DNA of 64,000 nt from Siphonodentalium dalli (GCA_032622095.1 CP136062.1:2666001-2730000); one strand, 5' to 3'; shown: positions 10,162 to 23,856, counted from the stretch's first letter. Notes: a model not told the origin generated them from the sequence alone. Numbers and translations are program-made.

Positions 10162-12944
10162 TATTATTATTATTCTTCTTAGCAATTTTATAATGAGCAT
10201 AGCTCAGTCAATACAAGAGTTAGAAAGCTAAAACTTTGAATGTATATATATGTATACAAACTCTAGTGCTTAGGCCTATTGAGAATCATGTCCTCACTTG
10301 ATTTGCAGAGTTATCTCCCTCTATGTGAAAAATTGGTGTTTTCAGAACTCCGAAAATATAAGGAGTACAGCACTGAAATTTGGTCGATAGATACATCTTG
10401 ATATCGACTGAATCGTGAGCACATCAAAAACTTTGTCCGTCTTTCCTCTCCAGAGTTATCTCCCATATATATGTCAACCTCGAAATGTTCTGATCGCCTG
10501 TTCTCACATAGCAAGAAAGATAGCTGGATTTAGTTTCTATGCTAGTGCTGGCCGTTGTCAATATACTTCACAAAAATAATTTGGACAGGGTCGGACTTAC
10601 ATTTTTTGGTTAGGGTGGGGGCGAAATTTTCGCAATTTTATTTTTGCGATGATTTCAACCATTTTTACTACCATGTATCTTTAGGACGTACTAATGATCC
10701 TCCTGAAAGAATTTTGTAAATCGGTTGAGAAATGTCCAAGTTACAGACCATCGAATATTGTATTCATACATTGGCTGAGGAGAAAGTGGTTGTGACCACA
10801 ACTCCTCATAGACGACGCACATGAGCAGGATTTGGTTTATGTGAGCGTGTTATTCATAGAGAGAAGACGAACTGGTGCAATTTTTACCAAGATCCAAAAA
10901 TATTTGTCCCTATTAGGGAGGGGGGCAAAAATTGTCATTTTTTTATCGTCTCAGATTCGAACCAAAATTGTTGTGAAGTATCTATAGGACGTTCTGAGAG
11001 TACTCAAGAAAGAATTTTGTAAATCGGTTGAAAAATGTAGAAATTTTGGCCCATTAATTCTTATCAAGTTTACAGAAGATGCACTATGGATTTAAATTCC
11101 TACAACCAATCGTCACTTTTTTGGTGTCATTCGATGGGGAATTTCTAGTACTTCTAAACGATTACCTACTTGCCGTATTATGTCGATGGAAGCCAGAGAT
11201 AATCGAAATGTATATACTGAACAGCATACATATAGGCCTACATAGTAGAATATCGCCACAATATCTTACTAAAACCCTACTATATAATAAAGGGGCATCA
11301 ATTGCGAACACAATCACGCAAAAATTAGCTCGATATCTCGAAAATTGGCCGAGATATGGTGACTTTTCTACCCGCGTCACCCAATTCCGAGGTATGGGTG
11401 GGGGTCACACCAGAACGTTCCAACTGAACACAGAAATGTCAAGAAACCATAATATCGACATACCAATCAATTCCGCGCGATTTCATTATTATACTTCCAT
11501 GTTTTACATGGAAGTATATTGTTTTTGTGATTTTTATTTTTCTCTATTATTATTATTATTATTATTCTTCTTAGCAATTTTATAATGAGCATAGCTCAGT
11601 CAATACAAGAGTTAGAAAGCTAAAACTTTGAATGTATATATATGTATACAAACTCTAGTGCTTAGGCCTATTGAGAATCATGTCCTCACTTGATTTGCAG
11701 AGTTATCTCCCTCTATGTGAAAAATTGGTGTTTTCAGAACTCCGAAAATATAAGGAGTACAGCACTGAAATTTGGTCGATAGATACATCTTGATATCGAC
11801 TGAATCGTGAGCACATCAAAAACTTTGTCCGTCTTTCCTCTCCAGAGTTATCTCCCATATATATGTCAACCTCGAAATGTTCTGATCGCCTGTTCTCACA
11901 TAGCAAGAAAGATAGCTGGATTTAGTTTCTATGCTAGTGCTGGCCGTTGTCAATATACTTCACAAAAATAATTTGGACAGGGTCGGACTTACATTTTTTG
12001 GTTAGGGTGGGGGCGAAATTTTCGCAATTTTATTTTTGCGATGATTTCAACCATTTTTACTACCATGTATCTTTAGGACGTACTAATGATCCTCCTGAAA
12101 GAATTTTGTAAATCGGTTGAGAAATGTCCAAGTTACAGACCATCGAATATTGTATTCATACATTGGCTGAGGAGAAAGTGGTTGTGACCACAACTCCTCA
12201 TAGACGACGCACATGAGCAGGATTTGGTTTATGTGAGCGTGTTATTCATAGAGAGAAGACGAACTGGTGCAATTTTTACCAAGATCCAAAAATATTTGTC
12301 CCTATTAGGGAGGGGGGCAAAAATTGTCATTTTTTTATCGTCTCAGATTCGAACCAAAATTGTTGTGAAGTATCTATAGGACGTTCTGAGAGTACTCAAG
12401 AAAGAATTTTGTAAATCGGTTGAAAAATGTAGAAATTTTGGCCCATTAATTCTTATCAAGTTTACAGAAGATGCACTATGGATTTAAATTCCTACAACCA
12501 ATCGTCACTTTTTTGGTGTCATTCGATGGGGAATTTCTAGTACTTCTAAACGATTACCTACTTGCCGTATTATGTCGATGGAAGCCAGAGATAATCGAAA
12601 TGTATATACTGAACAGCATACATATAGGCCTACATAGTAGAATATCGCCACAATATCTTACTAAAACCCTACTATATAATAAAGGGGCATCAATTGCGAA
12701 CACAATCACGCAAAAATTAGCTCGATATCTCGAAAATTGGCCGAGATATGGTGACTTTTCTACCCGCGTCACCCAATTCCGAGGTATGGGTGGGGGTCAC
12801 ACCAGAACGTTCCAACTGAACACAGAAATGTCAAGAAACCATAATATCGACATACCAATCAATTCCGCGCGATTTCATTATTATACTTCCATGTTTTACA
12901 TGGAAGTATATTGTTTTTGTGATTTTTATTTTTCTCTATTATTA
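10161..12944 (+). repeat. Two A monomers in tandem (10161-11552, 11553-12944)
   Basis: Both copies are 1392 bp and look identical to each other and to the copies at 1915 and 22465. The A-A border lies in an ATT-rich stretch at about 11546-11565, where other A copies run into the B palindrome. The tandem pair shows that A itself can be duplicated as a satellite monomer. ATT-run misalignment is a likely route. Confidence 0.9.
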
Positions 12945-15900
12945 TTATACTTCCATATTTTAATATGGAAGTATATTGTTATTCAATTTTTTATTTTTCC
13001 TATTATTATTATGCTTCTTAATATATTTTGTAACTCTTATATCTCAGAAAGTTTAAAAGGTGGAACATTGAAATTTGGTAGGTTTACGTACCTTGCCAAG
13101 CTACATGGAATCGAAGCATTTAGGTTTATGTCCCAACTTGCTTTCCAGAGTTATGCCCCTTACAAATTTTTTTTGGAAAATGGTTGTGGCCAGATCTTCT
13201 CCTATAAAAAGCAAAGCAGCTGAATTCGGTTCTCGTAATCGTGTTAACTAACGAAAGGGTACAAATCGGGGAAATTTTCACCAAGGTCCGAAAACAATTT
13301 TTGACCTGGGGAGGGGTGCAAAATTTGTCAAATTTTTTCTTGTCACCGATTCCAACCATTTTTACTGTCGTGTATCTATACGACGTTCTGATGCTAATCG
13401 TGAAAGAATTTTGTAAATCGGTTGAGAAATGGCCAAGTTATAAAACATCAAAAAATGTACTAATAAAGTCCATGTGTAGAAAGTGCTTGTGCCCAGATCT
13501 TCTCCTAGACGAAGCGCAACAGCTGGATTTGGTCTATGTGAGCGCCTTAAACATAGACAGAAGACCAAACCACGAAATTTTGACAAAGGTCCGCTCAAAT
13601 TTTTCCGGGCTAGGGGAGGGGCAAAATTTGTCAATTTTTTTTTGTCGCCGATTTAAACCAAAATGGTTGTGAGGTATATATAAGATGTACTGAGTGTCAT
13701 TATGAGTGAATTTTATGAATCGGTTGACAAATGTAGAAATTGTGGCCCCTTCCTTTTCTTCAAGTTTACAGAAAATGCACTATGAATTTAAATTCCTTCA
13801 ACCAATCGTCACGTATTTGGTGTCATTCAGTGGGGAAATTAGTGTAGTACTTCTAAACGATTACCCACTTGCCGTAACATGTTGATGGAGGCCAGAGATA
13901 TTCGAAAAGTATGTACTGAACAACATACATATTGGCCTACATAGTAAAATATCGCCACAATACCTCACCAGAACCCTGCTAAATATTAAAGGGGCATCAA
14001 ATACGAACACAATGACGTAAAAATTAGCTCGATATCTCGAAAATTGGACGATATATGGCGAATTTTCTACCCGCGTCGTCAAATTTCGAGGCATGGGTGG
14101 GGGTCACAACAGAACGTTCCAACTGAACACAGAAATGTCAATAAACCATACTATCGACATTCCAATCAATTCCGCGCGATTCCCTTATTATACTTCCATA
14201 TTTTAATATGGAAGTATATTGTTATTCAATTTTTTATTTTTCCTATTATTATTATGCTTCTTAATATATTTTGTAACTCTTATATCTCAGAAAGTTTAAA
14301 AGGTGGAACATTGAAATTTGGTAGGTTTACGTACCTTGCCAAGCTACATGGAATCGAAGCATTTAGGTTTATGTCCCAACTTGCTTTCCAGAGTTATGCC
14401 CCTTACAAATTTTTTTTGGAAAATGGTTGTGGCCAGATCTTCTCCTATAAAAAGCAAAGCAGCTGAATTCGGTTCTCGTAATCGTGTTAACTAACGAAAG
14501 GGTACAAATCGGGGAAATTTTCACCAAGGTCCGAAAACAATTTTTGACCTGGGGAGGGGTGCAAAATTTGTCAAATTTTTTCTTGTCACCGATTCCAACC
14601 ATTTTTACTGTCGTGTATCTATACGACGTTCTGATGCTAATCGTGAAAGAATTTTGTAAATCGGTTGAGAAATGGCCAAGTTATAAAACATCAAAAAATG
14701 TACTAATAAAGTCCATGTGTAGAAAGTGCTTGTGCCCAGATCTTCTCCTAGACGAAGCGCAACAGCTGGATTTGGTCTATGTGAGCGCCTTAAACATAGA
14801 CAGAAGACCAAACCACGAAATTTTGACAAAGGTCCGCTCAAATTTTTCCGGGCTAGGGGAGGGGCAAAATTTGTCAATTTTTTTTTGTCGCCGATTTAAA
14901 CCAAAATGGTTGTGAGGTATATATAAGATGTACTGAGTGTCATTATGAGTGAATTTTATGAATCGGTTGACAAATGTAGAAATTGTGGCCCCTTCCTTTT
15001 CTTCAAGTTTACAGAAAATGCACTATGAATTTAAATTCCTTCAACCAATCGTCACGTATTTGGTGTCATTCAGTGGGGAAATTTTAGTACTTCTAAACGA
15101 TTACCCACTTGCCGTAACATGTTGATGGAGGCCAGAGATATTCGAAAAGTATGTACTGAACAACATACATATTGGCCTACATAGTAAAATATCGCCACAA
15201 TACCTCACCAGAACCCTGCTAAATATTAAAGGGGCATCAAATACGAACACATTGACGTAAAAATTAGCTCGATATCTCGAAAATTGGACGATATATGGCG
15301 AATTTTCTACCCGCGTCGTCAAATTTCGAGGCATGGGTGGGGGTCACAACAGAACGTTCCAACTGAACACAGAAATGTCAATAAACCATACTATCGACAT
15401 TCCAATCAATTCCGCGCGATTCCCTTATTATACTTCCATATTTTAATATGGAAGTATATTGTTATTCAATTTTTTATTTTTCCTATTATTATTATGCTTC
15501 TTAATATATTTTGTAACTCTTATATCTCAGAAAGTTTAAAAGGTGGAACATTGAAATTTGGTAGGTTTACGTACCTTGCCAAGCTACATGGAATCGAAGC
15601 ATTTAGGTTTATGTCCCAACTTGCTTTCCAGAGTTATGCCCCTTACAAATTTTTTTTGGAAAATGGTTGTGGCCAGATCTTCTCCTATAAAAAGCAAAGC
15701 AGCTGAATTCGGTTCTCGTAATCGTGTTAACTAACGAAAGGGTACAAATCGGGGAAATTTTCACCAAGGTCCGAAAACAATTTTTGACCTGGGGAGGGGT
15801 GCAAAATTTGTCAAATTTTTTCTTGTCACCGATTCCAACCATTTTTACTGTCGTGTATCTATACGACGTTCTGATGCTAATCGTGAAAGAATTTTGTAAA

Positions 15901-18535
15901 TCGGTTGAGAAATGGCCAAGTTATAAAACATCAAAAAATGTACTAATAAAGTCCATGTGTAGAAAGTGCTTGTGCCCAGATCTTCTCCTAGACGAAGCGC
16001 AACAGCTGGATTTGGTCTATGTGAGCGCCTTAAACATAGACAGAAGACCAAACCACGAAATTTTGACAAAGGTCCGCTCAAATTTTTCCGGGCTAGGGGA
16101 GGGGCAAAATTTGTCAATTTTTTTTTGTCGCCGATTTAAACCAAAATGGTTGTGAGGTATATATAAGATGTACTGAGTGTCATTATGAGTGAATTTTATG
16201 AATCGGTTGACAAATGTAGAAATTGTGGCCCCTTCCTTTTCTTCAAGTTTACAGAAAATGCACTATGAATTTAAATTCCTTCAACCAATCGTCACGTATT
16301 TGGTGTCATTCAGTGGGGAAATTTTAGTACTTCTAAACGATTACCCACTTGCCGTAACATGTTGATGGAGGCCAGAGATATTCGAAAAGTATGTACTGAA
16401 CAACATACATATTGGCCTACATAGTAAAATATCGCCACAATACCTCACCAGAACCCTGCTAAATATTAAAGGGGCATCAAATACGAACACAATGACGTAA
16501 AAATTAGCTCGATATCTCGAAAATTGGACGATATATGGCGAATTTTCTACCCGCGTCGTCAAATTTCGAGGCATGGGTGGGGGTCACAACAGAACGTTCC
16601 AACTGAACACAGAAATGTCAATAAACCATACTATCGACATTCCAATCAATTCCGCGCGATTCCCTTATTATACTTCCATATTTTAATATGGAAGTATATT
16701 GTTATTCAATTTTTTATTTTTCCTATTATTATTATGCTTCTTAATATATTTTGTAACTCTTATATCTCAGAAAGTTTAAAAGGTGGAACATTGAAATTTG
16801 GTAGGTTTACGTACCTTGCCAAGCTACATGGAATCGAAGCATTTAGGTTTATGTCCCAACTTGCTTTCCAGAGTTATGCCCCTTACAAATTTTTTTTGGA
16901 AAATGGTTGTGGCCAGATCTTCTCCTATAAAAAGCAAAGCAGCTGAATTCGGTTCTCGTAATCGTGTTAACTAACGAAAGGGTACAAATCGGGGAAATTT
17001 TCACCAAGGTCCGAAAACAATTTTTGACCTGGGGAGGGGTGCAAAATTTGTCAAATTTTTTCTTGTCACCGATTCCAACCATTTTTACTGTCGTGTATCT
17101 ATACGACGTTCTGATGCTAATCGTGAAAGAATTTTGTAAATCGGTTGAGAAATGGCCAAGTTATAAAACATCAAAAAATGTACTAATAAAGTCCATGTGT
17201 AGAAAGTGCTTGTGCCCAGATCTTCTCCTAGACGAAGCGCAACAGCTGGATTTGGTCTATGTGAGCGCCTTAAACATAGACAGAAGACCAAACCACGAAA
17301 TTTTGACAAAGGTCCGCTCAAATTTTTCCGGGCTAGGGGAGGGGCAAAATTTGTCAATTTTTTTTTGTCGCCGATTTAAACCAAAATGGTTGTGAGGTAT
17401 ATATAAGATGTACTGAGTGTCATTATGAGTGAATTTTATGAATCGGTTGACAAATGTAGAAATTGTGGCCCCTTCCTTTTCTTCAAGTTTACAGAAAATG
17501 CACTATGAATTTAAATTCCTTCAACCAATCGTCACGTATTTGGTGTCATTCAGTGGGGAAATTTTAGTACTTCTAAACGATTACCCACTTGCCGTAACAT
17601 GTTGATGGAGGCCAGAGATATTCGAAAAGTATGTACTGAACAACATACATATTGGCCTACATAGTAAAATATCGCCACAATACCTCACCAGAACCCTGCT
17701 AAATATTAAAGGGGCATCAAATACGAACACAATGACGTAAAAATTAGCTCGATATCTCGAAAATTGGACGATATATGGCGAATTTTCTACCCGCGTCGTC
17801 AAATTTCGAGGCATGGGTGGGGGTCACAACAGAACGTTCCAACTGAACACAGAAATGTCAATAAACCATACTATCGACATTCCAATCAATTCCGCGCGAT
17901 TCCCTTATTATACTTCCATATTTTAATATGGAAGTATATTGTTATTCAATTTTTTATTTTTCCTATTATTATTATGCTTCTTAATATATTTTGTAACTCT
18001 TATATCTCAGAAAGTTTAAAAGGTGGAACATTGAAATTTGGTAGGTTTACGTACCTTGCCAAGCTACATGGAATCGAAGCATTTAGGTTTATGTCCCAAC
18101 TTGCTTTCCAGAGTTATGCCCCTTACAAATTTTTTTTGGAAAATGGTTGTGGCCAGATCTTCTCCTATAAAAAGCAAAGCAGCTGAATTCGGTTCTCGTA
18201 ATCGTGTTAACTAACGAAAGGGTACAAATCGGGGAAATTTTCACCAAGGTCCGAAAACAATTTTTGACCTGGGGAGGGGTGCAAAATTTGTCAAATTTTT
18301 TCTTGTCACCGATTCCAACCATTTTTACTGTCGTGTATCTATACGACGTTCTGATGCTAATCGTGAAAGAATTTTGTAAATCGGTTGAGAAATGGCCAAG
18401 TTATAAAACATCAAAAAATGTACTAATAAAGTCCATGTGTAGAAAGTGCTTGTGCCCAGATCTTCTCCTAGACGAAGCGCAACAGCTGGATTTGGTCTAT
18501 GTGAGCGCCTTAAACATAGACAGAAGACCAAACCA
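12945..18535 (+). repeat. B' satellite array, 4.5 copies of 1240 bp
   Basis: Monomer starts are 12945, 14188, 15428, 16668 and 17908, and the last breaks off after about 628 bp. The first copy is 3 bp longer (at about 13849). Copies are nearly identical, with single changes such as 'aacacattgacg' at 15247-15258 against 'aacacaatgacg'. B' differs from B and B'' at many fixed positions, so the array was homogenised on its own. The head hairpin is perfect, as in B. The recurrent 140-143-aa frames are shifted or broken in B and B'', which argues against a gene. Confidence 0.93.
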
Positions 18536-19632
18536 GAAACTGCCAATGTCCAAAATTACACCAATGACCACTGGCGATATATTTCAACATCCATTCCCGT
18601 TCGGCGCACTGCGTTAATTGTTATATTGGCTAATGGGTAATCACTCTATGTCGGCTGTCTGTCGTGTAAGTCGGCCGTGATTCTGCGGTTTTATCACGGT
18701 GCGGCTTAAAATTGACATATTTTGAGTCCAAAACGCTCAAAATTCATTAGTTTTAGAATAGTAGTTCGTTTTGTTTTCACTTTTTTTTAAACACCCATTT
18801 TTTACAAAAATAATTCTCGACTTTGACATTTGAGAATTAACAGAACTGTGGTGTCCGTCGTATATTGTTATAACACTTCTCTGCATGGACCACGTTTTCA
18901 TAAAGCACAATCCGTCTAATGCGCGGACTTTCGCTTGCAGTTCTCAATTTAATTGAAACTTATTTCTATCCGTTCACGCGCCCGTAACCATTTTAATATA
19001 TGATATATTCAAATTGAATGAATGGGAGTCAGCGTATCCCGTCCGACGCCCCAACCTTGCCACCCCTTAGTCGCTAATTTTGATATCATAATTTCGGAAC
19101 GTGACACTTTGCGGTTTGGTATTGGTTTACCATCTGACATAGTGCATACTTTTGTTGAATTCAGATCTGACCATATAAAAACTGTCTATTTATCATCTGT
19201 ATGTGTCACGAGTGAAAATATATGACTTTATTGTCCGACTGTTAAGACCGCCGATTGCATATTTCGCATTAATTGGACGAGACGTAATGTAAAGTCTTAT
19301 AACTTACGAATAGGCGACAACGTCGACGTCGTACATTCGTTCGCTACTCGGAAAATATACAATAAATGCCTTAAAGCGCCGACTAATTCACCACCTGCGT
19401 GTATTCAAGAATATGAATCACACCAAAATTAAGCGAATTGCATATGGAATGTGTAGGTATAAGCTGCCATGTATATATCATTTCCAGAATGCTACCATTT
19501 CATGACAATCTATTTGTTAAAATAAAACGCCTTAAACTGTTGGGAACGTCGCGATATAGGCAAGCGAGCAAAGAGAGTTTAATGTCATCATACCATACGC
19601 TATTTCGCTGTTCCGAAATGGGTGATCATTCG

Positions 19633-19892
19633 ATCGCTTCTCGGCCTTTTGGCTCGAGCCCGTGCTGTGAGATACGTCCCCGACGATGGCTGGCCATCGG
19701 ACGGGACTTCCACGGTGTGGGTTCGCAGCCTGAGGAGGACGAGTGGTCGTGACTGACTGACGGACTTCCGCTTTAGCGGGGACTGACCCCGACCGGCAAT
19801 TTGACCATCTCGTAAGGGTGGGTCACCTCTTTCGGGGTGCTCCAGCCGATATGAGTGGTCCGCAATAGCCCCGGGTTAAAAAAATAATAAAA
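19633..19892 (+). mobile_element. SINE-like retroposon with a U2 snRNA-derived head
   Basis: The first 22 nt (19633-19654) match exactly the conserved 5' end of U2 snRNA as I know it (starts ATCGCTTCTCGG, then CCTTTTGGCT). From 19655 the sequence leaves U2 and becomes a GC-rich body unlike its AT-rich surroundings. It then ends in an A-rich tail (19878-19892). GGTTCGCAGCC at 19720-19730 resembles a tRNA B box, but a convincing A box is not seen. The matching place in C (about 7535-7562) is empty, which proves an insertion. No clear target duplication was found and a few target bases seem lost. A LINE-made chimeric retropseudogene is the alternative to a true SINE. Confidence 0.7.
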
Positions 19893-20086
19893 TAATTACA
19901 TTGAACGACATATATACGTATGTTTTTGTGTGAATAATAACGATTGTTAACTTGGTATTATGAGCTTATGCATGACTGTGAAGACTTGCAATAACATATT
20001 AAATGGTAAAATACGCGCATTCATATCCGTATATTCCCAAGAATATCCGTCTATTTTACAAGCTTGACATGCTATATCTGTTGATG

Positions 20087-20592
20087 GTATACCAGGGGGG
20101 GGTGAAAAAAAAATCCGGCACGTATGCCGGGGGTGGGTGATCAAAGCCACCAACAAGCAATTTTTTCCGCAACTAAAAAAAAAATTTCCTGCTTGTTTTT
20201 TAGTGTTTTGGCAACTGTAAACTGACTGCAGGCAGTTATCGTGTTGTATTTTGTTGCAAATTTTTAAATCCAAGATGGCCGCTGGCAGCCATGTTTTTTT
20301 GGCCGAATGACCTCAAAATGACCCATTCCTATTTACATGTCCATGTTAACATCCATGATAAATAGTATGCACAGAAATTCATATACAGCTGTTTACAGAG
20401 AATTTCCCCCCGCAAATCTCTGTTTTAGTGTTAAAAATGGGGGTGGGTGTCAAAAAATGGTCGGAAAAAACTGCCGAAAACGGAAAAAAAATTGGCGAAG
20501 GGGTGGGTGGGTGGGTACAAAAAATGATCGAAAGGGATAAAATGCCATACGTGCTTGAAATTTTTTTCCGACCCCCCCCCCCCTTGGTATAC
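20087..20592. mobile_element. MITE-like element with GTATACC inverted termini (copy in C')
   Basis: This is the counterpart of 7747-8262, with shorter G and C runs. The ends GTATACCAGGGG and CC(T)TGGTATAC still pair. It lies at the same place in the tail, so it is an inherited copy and not a new insertion. Confidence 0.6.
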
Positions 20593-20910
20593 TACCGTTT
20601 CAACACATCGGCTATTTATCATTTTGCTGGTAAGAAGGCGTATGTTCAGTTTGGTGCTAATTATGTACACAGAAAAGGCACCATTACTCGGGAAAGCAAC
20701 ATACCGAAATGCATATAGATGTACGCGAATCATGTTACGTTCTCACACAATGCAGCTTTCCCAAATCCGCGCTCTTTAAAATAGAATTGGCTGCATGACT
20801 GGCCTACTTCTGATGGCACAGTGTGTTACGCACCTGTCCGATTAAGTCACGGTCGCTTTGAACCAAAAATGTATACAAAATTCGCACAAGCTGTGGAAAA
20901 GTTCGCGATC

Positions 20911-20952
20911 TTGGACAGTCAGTACAATCGGTTGGACAGTCAGTACAATCGG
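20911..20952 (+). repeat. 21-bp direct tandem duplication (C' copy)
   Basis: Two exact 21-bp copies start at 20911 and 20932, matching 8575-8616 in tail C. Confidence 0.95.
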
Positions 20953-21756
20953 TATAAACGTTTGTAATGACATAACGTGTCTTGACAGCATTGCCTGTTA
21001 TGCTATATTGATATGTTTCTAAATTATATTTAATGCTTGATTCCTGATACACATATATAGTGACATTTCAGTGATCTTTCTAGAGCGTTCCCGAGCATGA
21101 TAGAACTTCAAGTAAAACATATTCGCCTTTGTCCCATTCTGGTGATTTGGGCTCGTTTTTATCATGTTACTAATTTTATAATAAGACGTAATCAAGACAT
21201 GTGTTATCAGTTGTGTGAGTGATTGCCATTCGCGCATAATTATTTCATAAATAAATATATCCGCTGCACGTAGATATAACCGTCACTTATAGTACTGGCC
21301 GTTGAAATCACTGACCCGACAAACTGATAAACCAAGACTTAACACTTGGCAAATTACAGATCGGCATTGATTTAAAACTTCGCACTTCATTGTGGACAGA
21401 CTATAACTATCCGTATATTTCACGAGAATATACCATCCCATAGCAGTTATAGTTTTTAACATCTCAAGTCTTTAATTTGGAATATAGGCACAATAGATAG
21501 ACACATGCGTGCATGTGGAACCCGTGCATGTTCTTTATTCCCGTTGCCAATTAAATATATATATTGTACACATGTGGGTATGTATACTAATAAAACCGAA
21601 CTGTGTGTGTGTTCATTTGTTTGTCGGTCTGACCTGCTATTGGTGCCTAACCGGTTGAGATGCCACGTGGAGTGTCATGGGATAGGTGCATCTGACGTCG
21701 TGTGATTTAATTTGGAATTCATTAATAATTTAATAACATGCTTACATCTATATCTA

Positions 21757-21925
21757 CAGTATGCCCTAAGTAATCGACTCCTTAAACATAGCAGAATTAT
21801 GGGTAATATTTCAGGATTTAGTGGGAAATATAGCCTGCTGACATTCATCCGAAAGCTCTCCTGAATCCCGAAAAGTTACCCATAATTCTGCTGTGTTAAG
21901 GGGTCGATTACATAGGGAATTACTG
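21757..21925. mobile_element. Tc1/mariner-like MITE (copy in C')
   Basis: CAGT (21757) to ACTG (21925) flanked by TA, the counterpart of 9454-9623. The inverted ends carry a few private changes. It is inherited with the tail module. Confidence 0.8.
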
Positions 21926-22422
21926 TATATTTGCGAATTTCTGTCTGTCTGCCTGTGTCTGTCGTCTACAAAAATTACAGGAGACCATCTAGATGATACC
22001 AAAGGGTCTACTAGGGGTCACTTTTTACGAGAAATATAATTTCAAAAGTTGCCTCATTCTTAATCTTTTATTTTTGCGAACTGATGTGTTTATGATGTTC
22101 ATGTATCATAATATAAGGTCTGAAGTATGCATGGTTGTAACTAAATAAATACTTCAATAGTTGTGGAACGGATTAATCGAGATAAACAAAATTACGATCG
22201 AAAAGGTGAGCCACTACTTATATTCCATGACTTTTTAAAGTTATAGATATAGTTAGAATTATTGTGGTTATGGTTACGGCTAGAACATGGTTATGCTTAT
22301 AGAAACATTTAGTATTGGGACATGGTACGGGTTGCCGATAGGTATGGTTACGATTAAGATTTGGGCTATGGGAAAGGTAATGATTGAGAGGGGATTTGGA
22401 TTGGAATATATATGATAATTAT

Positions 22423-22465
22423 ATGGAAGTATCAAACTTCCAATAGGAAGTTTAAAAATTCTAGT
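22423..22465 (+). mobile_element. Helitron-like 3' end signature of tail C'
   Basis: ATGGAAGTAT (22423-22432), arms AAACTTCC and GGAAGTTT around AATA (22434-22453), a 7-nt spacer, CTAG (22461-22464) and T (22465), where the A monomer of unit III starts. Confidence 0.55.
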
Positions 22466-23856
22466 TATTATTATTATTCTTCTTAGCAATTTTATAATGA
22501 GCATAGCTCAGTCAATACAAGAGTTAGAAAGCTAAAACTTTGAATGTATATATATGTATACAAACTCTAGTGCTTAGGCCTATTGAGAATCATGTCCTCA
22601 CTTGATTTGCAGAGTTATCTCCCTCTATGTGAAAAATTGGTGTTTTCAGAACTCCGAAAATATAAGGAGTACAGCACTGAAATTTGGTCGATAGATACAT
22701 CTTGATATCGACTGAATCGTGAGCACATCAAAAACTTTGTCCGTCTTTCCTCTCCAGAGTTATCTCCCATATATATGTCAACCTCGAAATGTTCTGATCG
22801 CCTGTTCTCACATAGCAAGAAAGATAGCTGGATTTAGTTTCTATGCTAGTGCTGGCCGTTGTCAATATACTTCACAAAAATAATTTGGACAGGGTCGGAC
22901 TTACATTTTTTGGTTAGGGTGGGGGCGAAATTTTCGCAATTTTATTTTTGCGATGATTTCAACCATTTTTACTACCATGTATCTTTAGGACGTACTAATG
23001 ATCCTCCTGAAAGAATTTTGTAAATCGGTTGAGAAATGTCCAAGTTACAGACCATCGAATATTGTATTCATACATTGGCTGAGGAGAAAGTGGTTGTGAC
23101 CACAACTCCTCATAGACGACGCACATGAGCAGGATTTGGTTTATGTGAGCGTGTTATTCATAGAGAGAAGACGAACTGGTGCAATTTTTACCAAGATCCA
23201 AAAATATTTGTCCCTATTAGGGAGGGGGGCAAAAATTGTCATTTTTTTATCGTCTCAGATTCGAACCAAAATTGTTGTGAAGTATCTATAGGACGTTCTG
23301 AGAGTACTCAAGAAAGAATTTTGTAAATCGGTTGAAAAATGTAGAAATTTTGGCCCATTAATTCTTATCAAGTTTACAGAAGATGCACTATGGATTTAAA
23401 TTCCTACAACCAATCGTCACTTTTTTGGTGTCATTCGATGGGGAATTTCTAGTACTTCTAAACGATTACCTACTTGCCGTATTATGTCGATGGAAGCCAG
23501 AGATAATCGAAATGTATATACTGAACAGCATACATATAGGCCTACATAGTAGAATATCGCCACAATATCTTACTAAAACCCTACTATATAATAAAGGGGC
23601 ATCAATTGCGAACACAATCACGCAAAAATTAGCTCGATATCTCGAAAATTGGCCGAGATATGGTGACTTTTCTACCCGCGTCACCCAATTCCGAGGTATG
23701 GGTGGGGGTCACACCAGAACGTTCCAACTGAACACAGAAATGTCAAGAAACCATAATATCGACATACCAATCAATTCCGCGCGATTTCATTATTATACTT
23801 CCATGTTTTACATGGAAGTATATTGTTTTTGTGATTTTTATTTTTCTCTATTATTA
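22465..23856 (+). repeat. A monomer, copy 4 (1392 bp)
   Basis: It has the same length and looks identical to the other three A copies, although the next B monomers belong to a different subfamily in each unit. It runs from CTAG|T to the first B'' palindrome. Confidence 0.9.

Larger units (their letters stand above)
10161..22464 (+). mobile_element. Composite unit II: A-A head, B' array, C' tail
   Basis: This 12304-bp unit has the same order as unit I but carries two A monomers, 4.5 monomers of a different B subfamily, and a C' tail with an extra SINE-like insertion. It follows unit I directly at CTAG|T and is followed directly by unit III at CTAG|T (22461-22465). The lack of any spacer between units suggests head-to-tail amplification or insertion. 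No protein needed for movement is encoded. Confidence 0.55.
18536..22464 (+). repeat. Tail module C' of unit II (3.9 kb)
   Basis: It is collinear with C (6456-10160), with scattered substitutions, small indels, a deletion of about 40 bp near 21657 and a ~260-bp SINE-like insertion at 19633. Both MITE-like elements and the 21-bp duplication are kept. It ends with the same hairpin and CTAG at 22461-22464. As in C, frames are short and differ between the two copies, so I call no gene. Confidence 0.85.

Noticed and set aside
13241-13672. Recurrent 143-aa, 140-aa and 119-aa open frames in B' and B'' monomers as a conserved gene family
   Set aside because: They recur only because the DNA repeats. 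The start and frame shift between B, B' and B'' through small indels, the A monomer has stops in the matching region, frames overlap on both strands, and no protein motif is recognisable.
19633-19892. Functional U2 snRNA gene
   Set aside because: Only the first 22 nt match U2. The branch-point recognition region and all later parts of U2 are missing.
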